Below, piece after piece: positions 58,019-64,000 of a stretch of DNA of 64,000 bases. The notes under the pieces were generated by a model. That model was not told the DNA's origin, did not search any database, and saw only the letters and a list, made by a program, of their open reading frames with translations. Numbering within the stretch: position 1 is the first letter of the stretch; each line of letters begins with the position of its first letter. This DNA is from Lumbricus rubellus (Eukaryota > Annelida > Clitellata > Crassiclitellata > Lumbricidae): NCBI GenBank assembly GCA_945859605.1, contig OX243812.1, positions 43,707,009-43,771,008 on the forward strand. Reading direction: 5' to 3'. The position numbers were made by a program, and so were the translations under genes.

Positions 58019-59551
58019 ATTGGGAGGTAGAACAGCTGTTGTAGCCGAAGACATAAGGATACTAGAGGAAGCGAGTCGACTGATGGGTTTACAACTCAAT
58101 TACACAAAATGTGAACTCATCAAACACCCAGACGAATGTATCGAACATCCGGTCCTGCAACAATTCCTCACCGTCGCGCCGAGGACAGCCTGCTTGTTGG
58201 GCGCGCCGCTGTCATCTGAAGAAGCACTAACAGCAAGCCTTCAATCAAGATGCGAGGAATTGACTCTAGCAATTTCAAGACTTAAAAGATGCGCTAGTAC
58301 TCTTAAGAAGTTCACTGTGCTACCAGAAGCTGCTGCACACATTACGATGCTGTCCGTGCAGTGGGCATGTGCTACTGGAAAGATTTGATGAAATTCAGAG
58401 AAGGTCTGAGCTCAATTCTCAACATCAATCTTACCGACAACCAATGGCTTCAAGCGTCTCTGCCAGTCAAGACCGGAGGACTGGGCATACGTCGGGTGGC
58501 CTCGCTTGCGCTCCCTGCCTTTTTGGGTTCCGCTGCGAGCACCCACGCCCTCCAGTCCATCATGCTGGGATATGACCAGTCCATCACAGACGCACGAGCA
58601 GAAGCAATGTTAAAGCGATGGAAAGAAGAGAGCGAAACAACACATTCGGACAACCACGCAGCACATCAACAATCATACTGGGACGCAGCGCTCGTGAAGA
58701 AAGAGATCGACCTATTGGAAGCAGCATCAGACGACGCACATCATCAAGCGAGGATAAAAGCAACAGTGGCTCCTCACGCCAGCGACTGGCTGTTTGCGCT
58801 GCCTGTGACAGCTTGTGGACTGAGTATGGACGATGAGACCGTACGAATAGCGGTGGGTCTTCGCTTGGGAACCAAAATTTGCGAGCCACACATCTGTCCT
58901 TGCGGAGCATTGGCAACAGCGGACGACTCTCATGGTCTTTCATGCGGCCTCGGTCCAGGCAGATTCGCTAGACATGCCATGCTGAACGACATAATAAGCC
59001 GCAGCCTCACCCGCGCTGGTTGACCTAACATCAAGGAACCACCAGGGATCTCCAGAACAGATGGAAAGAGACCCGACGGACTGACGTTAATCCCATGAAC
59101 ATCAAGGACGCAGTCTCCTATGGGACGCCACCGTAATCGATACTGTGGCGCCATCTTACCTTCAAGTGACATCGGCCGAGGCGGGCGTAGCAGCAGAACT
59201 GGCAGCTGCAAGAAAAGACAAAAAATACAGCCAGCTTCTAGCAAATTACCTCTTTGTCCCAGTGGCTCGCGAGACTCTTGGCCCTATTAATACCAGTGGC
59301 ATGGACTTTATCAAAGAGCTAGGGAAACGATTAACTCTAATCACCGGAGACCCTAGCCCTAAGGAGACCTGTTACCTCTTCCAGGGCCTCTCTACTATCA
59401 TTCAGCGCTTTAATGCGGTGGCTTTCAGGGGAACTTTTACCCACCAAAATCTTGACGAAGATGAGGCCGTTCCAGAGTAACATCATACCCATCTCCGGAT
59501 ATTATTTTGAACACCTGAAGGATCATAAATACCTCGGGTAAAAAAAATATT

Positions 59552-59593
59552 AATAATAATAATAATAATAATAAGAAGAAGAATAATAATAAT
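59552..59593. repeat. (TAA)n / (GAA)n tract
   Basis: TAA units with AGAAGAAGAA in the middle; it is the junction between LINE copy 16 and a minus-strand SINE. Confidence 0.93.
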
Positions 59594-59930
59594 CGTTTAT
59601 TCAAATTCAATCTGACACAACGCAGAACGATTACAGGTACAAGTTATACGAAATACGGCCAGCTTCGCACGACACGTAGGTCGGCTACAACAGGTTCGAT
59701 AACTTAACATTAATGGCCTAAGTGTTGGAACGCTCCTGATCGGCCAAGCCAGGAGTGTGAGGGGCTAACCTATTGACCCGAGTCAAACATCACAAGTGAC
59801 AACAGAAAGCGCCACTGGCAGCTAACAGAAAATTCAAATAAACTTTTGCCCTGAGCGAGGCTTGAACCCGGGTCGCGATAATGACTCTCAGTTTATCGGC
59901 CAACGCTCTCTCCATTGAGCTACGGACCCC
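59594..59930 (-). mobile_element. tRNA-derived SINE, long form, copy 2
   Basis: Minus-strand head GGGGTCCGTAGCTCAATGG with A and B boxes as in copy 1, the shared body to about 59,771, then an extra 177-bp module (CACACTCCTGGCTTGGCCGA ... CGTTCTGCGTTGTGTCAGAT) ending GAATAAACG and a (ATT)n tail. A presumed RNA polymerase III transcript. Confidence 0.82.
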
Positions 59931-59988
59931 ATAATTGTTTGCTGCTATTATTAGCGCCGTGTAATTGCAAAGCTGTCTGTTCAGTTGG

Positions 59989-59992
<4 letters not shown>

Positions 59993-60022
<30 letters not shown>
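59993..60022. repeat. (TAA)n microsatellite
   Basis: About ten units in front of LINE copy 17. Confidence 0.93.
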
Positions 60023-60023
<1 letters not shown>

Positions 60024-61646
60024 CTCAAATTAATAATTAATAATTATCAATCTTACCAACGTGGCCAATGTGGTCAAGAAGCGCATTGATAATCGGGAGT
60101 TCCAGTGGACGGATGCGGGAGAAGAGCAGGACGAAGGAAGTAACAGGAAGTGCGCTAGTGAGAGGGAGTTGTTCTTGGCAGCAGTCAACGCCAAATTGGA
60201 AGATGGAAACATCAAAGCCGCTACACGCATCCTCTGTAGCCAGGACTATCCAGCTAAAGCGACATCAGAAACATTTGCAGCAATGCAGGAAAGACACCCG
60301 TCGGACAAGTGGTCTTCCAAACTGTCGCAATTGCCGGATGAGGCGCAGTCCACACCATACCAGGCATCGGAAAAGGAAGTGGCGGATGCTGTGCGCTCTT
60401 TCCCGGCGGGGTCCGCTGGGGGGCCGGAAGGACTGCGACCCCAGCACCTTCTCGACTTGCTGAATAATAAAGAATCATCAGAGTCGTTCTTGCAAGCACT
60501 AACAGGTTTCATCAATGTGTTGCTGAGAGGCGAATGCCCAAAAGGAATGCGTGAGCTGGTGTTTGGCGGCACCCTAATCGCCCTCTCTAAAAAATCCGGA
60601 GGTCTTGACCAATAGCGATTGGGTACGCTTTGAGGAGGCTAGCAGCGAAGTGTGCCAACAGCTACGCCCTTGGTAGGCTAGAATCTTTCTTCACCCCATT
60701 GCAAGTCGGAGTGGCAGTTCCAGGAGGCGGTGAAGCGGCAGTACATGCGGCAAGAAGCTTCGTCACAAACATGTCAGAGGACGAGATCTTCGTGAAGCTT
60801 GACTTCACAAACGCATTCAACACCTTGCGAAGAGACGTCATGCTGCATATGGTTTTCGACACCATTCCGGAGATCTATGCCTTCACACACCAGACGTACT
60901 CAGCAGAATCTCAGCTGCAGTTTGGCTCCTTCGTGGTCCGCTCGATGATGGGACCGCAGCAGGGAGATCCATTGGGGCCCCTACTATTCTGCCTGCCTCT
61001 ACAGCCAATCCTGCGCGCAATGCGCTCAAGTTTCAGGCTTGGCTATCTGGACGACATCTCGCTGGGAGGAAAGAAGGAGGACGTACTGCAGGATTTGGCC
61101 TCGATTAAGGACCTGGAGTCATCGCTGGGTATCTGCCTTAATAGCAAGAAATGTGAACTTTATTCAAAGACGGAACAAACAGAGTCAGAATTCGAAGGAT
61201 TCGAGCGGATGGACATGGGGTCACTCCTCTTACTAGGGGCTCCACTGTTCCGAGGAGCGGCTTTAGATGGGGCGCTGCTCAGGCACAGCGAGATATTAGA
61301 ACGGGCAGTGACGGACCTGGCCTGCCTGCGAGCCCAGGCAGCTTTGATCCTGCTGCGGGCAAGTTTTGGAGCAGCAAAACTGACCTATTTGTTGAGAACT
61401 GCCCCATGCCATGACCATCCACTGCTCGAGAAAATGGACGATCAAATGCGCAAAGGACTAGAGAACATCCTCAACATCAGCCTCAGCAACATCCAATGAA
61501 TACAAGCCACACTCCCAATTAGAGATGGTGGACTCGGAGTTAGACGTGTCTCGATGCTGGCATCTTCAGCTTATTTGGCATCAGCTGCATCGACCAAGTC
61601 ACTCGTGAGCACCATCCTGAACAAGGAGGAGTGGGGTGATGTCAAC

Positions 61647-62385
61647 GGTTGTAGGACAAAACCCCCCCTGGACAAAAACCCCCCCGGACAAAAACCCCCC
61701 CGGACAAAAACCCCCCCGGACAGAAACCCCCCCAGGGTAGGACATAACCCCCCCTGGTAGAATATATTTCGCATAAGTTGTCGTACTATAAAACGGTGGT
61801 CCTAAATACACAAGTTGGATTGATGAAAAGAATTCTCGCTAAATAGAAGCCGGATTGATGCAAATAAATTTTACTTAAATGGAAGCTGGATTGATTAAAA
61901 TGTTCTTGCTTAAATGGAAGCTGGATTGATGAAATTGTTCTTGCTTAAATGGAAGCTGGATTGATGAAAATACTCTTTTTAAATTGGAGCTGGATGGACA
62001 AATATAATTGTCATTTAAATAGAAGTTGGATGAAACGAATATTTGCCTCATTGGAAGCTGGATTGCTGACGATTCATGCTGTCCTAGATTACACCAGCAG
62101 GTACTAGCTTCATATGGGAGTGACTGAATGACACTAACAAGTTATAAGTTCACGCCTGGATGGACAGGTGTGTACCGGTATGACACTAATTAGTTGACAC
62201 AGCACGGGGAACTGGATAATTAGTCTAAGTTTAAGCAAATTATACTTTGTGCAGCAGGGGGGGAATTGTCCGGGGGAGTTAATGTCCTAGGCTAAATCAG
62301 GGGGGTTTCTGTCCGGGGGGGTTTTTGTCCGGGGGGGTTTTTGTCCGGGGGGGTTTTTGTCCAGGGGGGGTTTTGTCCGGTCACC
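61647..62385. mobile_element. 739-bp element with cytosine-tract tandem-repeat inverted termini
   Basis: Perfect 9-bp duplication GATGTCAAC (61,638-61,646 and 62,386-62,394); the LINE frame is continuous when it is removed. Each arm is about 110-120 bp and is made of tandem units GGACAAAAACCCCCCC, inverted with respect to the other arm. The centre (about 61,835-62,065) is a separate ~39-bp minisatellite (AAATGGAAGCTGGATTGATG). No protein-coding capacity. A 9-bp duplication would fit Mutator-like elements, but the arms do not look like a known family. Confidence 0.88.
61835..62065. repeat. ~39-bp minisatellite, about six units
   Basis: Unit CTTAAATGGAAGCTGGATTG followed by ATGAAAATGTTCTTG, with variants. 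Confidence 0.85.
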
Positions 62386-63310
62386 GATGTCAACATCGAC
62401 TTTCTACTTGAGTTCCGCAAGAAAACCCTTCCGAGCAATGAAGAGTCCCTGCTGAACAGACAGAAGGTGTGGGATGGTCCACTGATAGAGGCTGACAAGG
62501 CAGCGGTTTGGGCCGCCTACAGTGATCCGGTCAATATGGCGAGGTTATTCGCAGTGACCTCCCCTCATGCGGGGGACTGGTTATCAACCGTTCCGGTGAC
62601 CGCCTGCGGCTTGGACCTAAGCAACGAGGCAATCCGGGTGGCTGTTGGATTGCGTCTGGGTTTGGATTTGTGTACGCCACACCAGTGTCAGTGCGGAGAG
62701 TCCACCGACTCAAGAGGACACCACGGGTTGGCCTGCAGACGATCGTCTGGAAGAACAGCCCGACACTTTGCGGTCAACGACTTGGTGTGGAGGGCGCTTG
62801 CGAAGGCGAATATCCCGAGTTCAAAGGAGCCGCCAGGCTTGATTAGAACGGACGGAAAAAGACCAGACGGGGCCAGAGTAAAATATATCGCTTGGGACTT
62901 CACAGCCATCCATACATGTGCGGTCTCGTATATCCATCTGTCATCAACGACACCCGGAGGAGCTGCGGAACATGCGGCGGATCGGAAATGCAGCAAATAT
63001 TCCACGCTTCCTATCTCCCACGAGTTTGTGCCAATCGCTATTGAAACGTTGGGCCCCATCAATCGCGCGGGTGGGGAGTTTTTGTTGGAGTTGGGCCGCC
63101 GTGTTGCCGCTGTTTCCGGCGATCCAAGGGAGATTGCGTACCTCTTTCAGAGGATTTCCATTTGCACACAGCGTTTTAACGCCGTTGCTTTTAGAGGCAC
63201 CTTTGCATCACACCCCGGGGACGATAGCAATGCACTTTATGCTTGAACACAATCTTTTCTGTTTTTAGTTTTATTTTCGGCTTGAGTGTTTTTTCAATAA
63301 ATGGTGAAGT

Positions 63311-63313
<3 letters not shown>

Positions 63314-63374
<61 letters not shown>
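63314..63374. repeat. (TAA)n microsatellite
   Basis: About 20 units at the tail of LINE copy 17. Confidence 0.96.
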
Positions 63375-63375
<1 letters not shown>

Positions 63376-63458
63376 CCGCCCGAGGGATCTTTACTACCTC
63401 GGGCAAAAAAAAAATATATAAAAAATAAAGAAATAAAAATAAAATAATAATAATAATA
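63375..63458 (+). mobile_element. Minimal LINE insertion: 3' hairpin and tail only
   Basis: Between TAA tracts there is only CCGCCCGAGGGATCTTTACT then ACCTCGGGC and an A-rich tail. The hairpin CCCGAGG/CCTCGGG pairs perfectly (7 bp, 11-nt loop). No coding sequence at all. Confidence 0.8.
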
Positions 63459-63575
63459 ACACTTTTGCCTCACACCCTGAAGACGAGGCCTGACACACCA
63501 GACATACACTTTTCATATAATAATAGTCCATAAGTCCCTGGGGAATGAAGTACCTCAGGGAAAAATAATAATAAC

Positions 63576-63606
<31 letters not shown>

Positions 63607-63611
63607 TAATA
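63459..63611 (+). pseudogene. TAA-associated LINE fragment 19, last residues plus 3' UTR
   Basis: TFASHPEDEA then stop at about 63,491; hairpin CCCTGGGG...CCTCAGGG at 63,535-63,560 (one G-U pair), and a TAA tail to 63,611. Confidence 0.82.
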
Positions 63612-63942
63612 TTCGTTTATTCAAATTCAATCTGACACAACGCAGAACGATTACAGGTACAAGTTATACGAAATGCGGCCAGCTTCGCACGACACGTAGG
63701 TCGGCTACAACAGGTTCGGTAACTTAACATTAATGGCCTAAGTGTTGGAACGCTCCTGATCGGCCAAGCCAGGAGTGTGAGGGGCTAACCTATTGACCCG
63801 AGGCAAACATCACAAGTCACAACAGAAAGCGCCACTGGCAGCTAACAGAAAATTCAAATAAACTTTTGCCCTGAGCGAGGCTTGAACCCGGGTCGCGATA
63901 ATGACTCTCAGTTTATCGGCCAACGCTCTCTCCATTGAGCTA
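63612..63942 (-). mobile_element. tRNA-derived SINE, long form, copy 3, head truncated
   Basis: Nearly identical to 59,594-59,930 but stops at TAGCTCAATGG; the first GGGGTCCG of the head is missing and unrelated sequence (GTTTGTCAAAACTGAC) follows. Tail (ATT)n joins the LINE tail. Confidence 0.82.
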
Positions 63943-64000
63943 GTTTGTCAAAACTGACAAAATAAAAACATTCAGTGACAAGTACACTCGTGATAGATTT

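Larger units (their letters stand above)
56179..59551 (+). pseudogene. TAA-associated LINE copy 16, longest copy, split at YLDD
   Basis: N-terminal cluster CSVCRVERQLHNRDGKVHLH...CLGSH; linker; KILKRIPKAARPSAGRLLIS; frameshift near 57,000; RT SFPAGSTGGPDGIRPQHLVD, KLDFTNAFNSLYRNNM (motif A), a frameshift near 57,660, VGPQQGDPLGPLLFCLPLQP (motif B), LGYLDDV (motif C). A 244-bp foreign segment (57,775-58,018) follows, then GGRTAVVAEDIRILEEASRL, frame changes near 58,310-58,390, GGLGIRRV, VAPHASDWLFALPVTACG, CPCG...HGLSC, RH; a stop near 59,022; DGKRPDGLTLIP, ETLGPINTSGMDFIKELG, stop near 59,480. Hairpin CCTGAAGG...CCTCGGG at about 59,512-59,538. No APE endonuclease is present upstream of RT. 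Confidence 0.88.
60023..63313 (+). pseudogene. TAA-associated LINE copy 17, split by the 739-bp element
   Basis: 60,061-60,615: NAKLEDGNIKAATRILCSQD, SFPAGSAGGPEGLRPQHLLD. After a stop near 60,614, RT continues 60,630-61,499: KLDFTNAFNTLRRDVM (motif A), MGPQQGDPLGPLLFCLPLQP (motif B), LGYLDDISLGG (motif C), LLLGAPLFRGAALDGALL. A TGA replaces Trp at 61,497-61,499. The 739-bp element (61,647-62,385) then intervenes, and the frame resumes DVNIDFLLEFRKKTLPSNEE, TSPHAGDWLSTVPVTACG, CQCG...HGLAC, TARH, TDGKRPDGARVKYIAWD. Here PD and D are only 9 residues apart, against 14 elsewhere, so the endonuclease is probably dead. C-terminus NALYA at 63,243; AATAAA in the 3' UTR. Confidence 0.9.

Overview
This is animal nuclear DNA made almost entirely of transposable elements. 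I recognise no host protein-coding gene. The mix (several LINE clades, Ty3/gypsy and Ty1/copia LTR elements, hAT, Tc1/mariner, a tRNA-derived SINE, many MITE-like elements) suggests a marine invertebrate. The palindrome TAGGCCTA occurs about 15 times, which I loosely associate with echinoderm-like genomes, but the species cannot be settled from this window.

Layout. 1-3,867: five minus-strand fragments of one LINE superfamily, each between (TTA)n tracts. 5,109-7,073: a hAT-like foldback element filled with a GGAACAT-type minisatellite; its near-identical inverted twin lies at 28,714-30,679, and each copy has its own perfect 8-bp target duplication. 7.2-9.85 kb: a 5'-truncated L2/CR1-like LINE with a long reverse transcriptase frame. 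10,321-17,391: a young gypsy element (minus) with 758-bp LTRs whose gag frame starts inside the LTR. 19.8-28.5 kb: an RTE-like LINE apparently split by a deleted copia element, a mariner, an L2 fragment and a 356-bp hAT MITE. 31,673-38,617: a hAT element with a GGTTGTGG duplication, inflated by LINE copies, a second hAT, and a third hAT inside the second. 42.2-44.7 kb: a LINE with a mariner in its 3' UTR. 44.9-63.6 kb: at least twelve plus-strand copies of the TAA-associated LINE superfamily, three SINE copies, a 440-bp CCGG-flanked element and a 739-bp element with cytosine-tract inverted repeats and a 9-bp duplication.

The dominant system is the TAA-associated LINE. Its domain order is an N-terminal Cys/His cluster, a reverse transcriptase with a YLDD box, and a C-terminal CxC...H...C cluster plus PD-X14-D restriction-like endonuclease; no APE domain is seen. 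All 19 copies or fragments have TAA tracts on their coding strand. Most copies with a preserved 3' end carry a short hairpin just before an A-rich, TAA-ending tail, and its stem shows compensatory changes between copies. New copies land in the tails of older ones, so the element appears to build its own landing sites. Most copies are 5'-truncated and broken; one at about 56.2-59.5 kb is nearly full length but split at the YLDD box by a foreign segment that starts with a snap-back palindrome.
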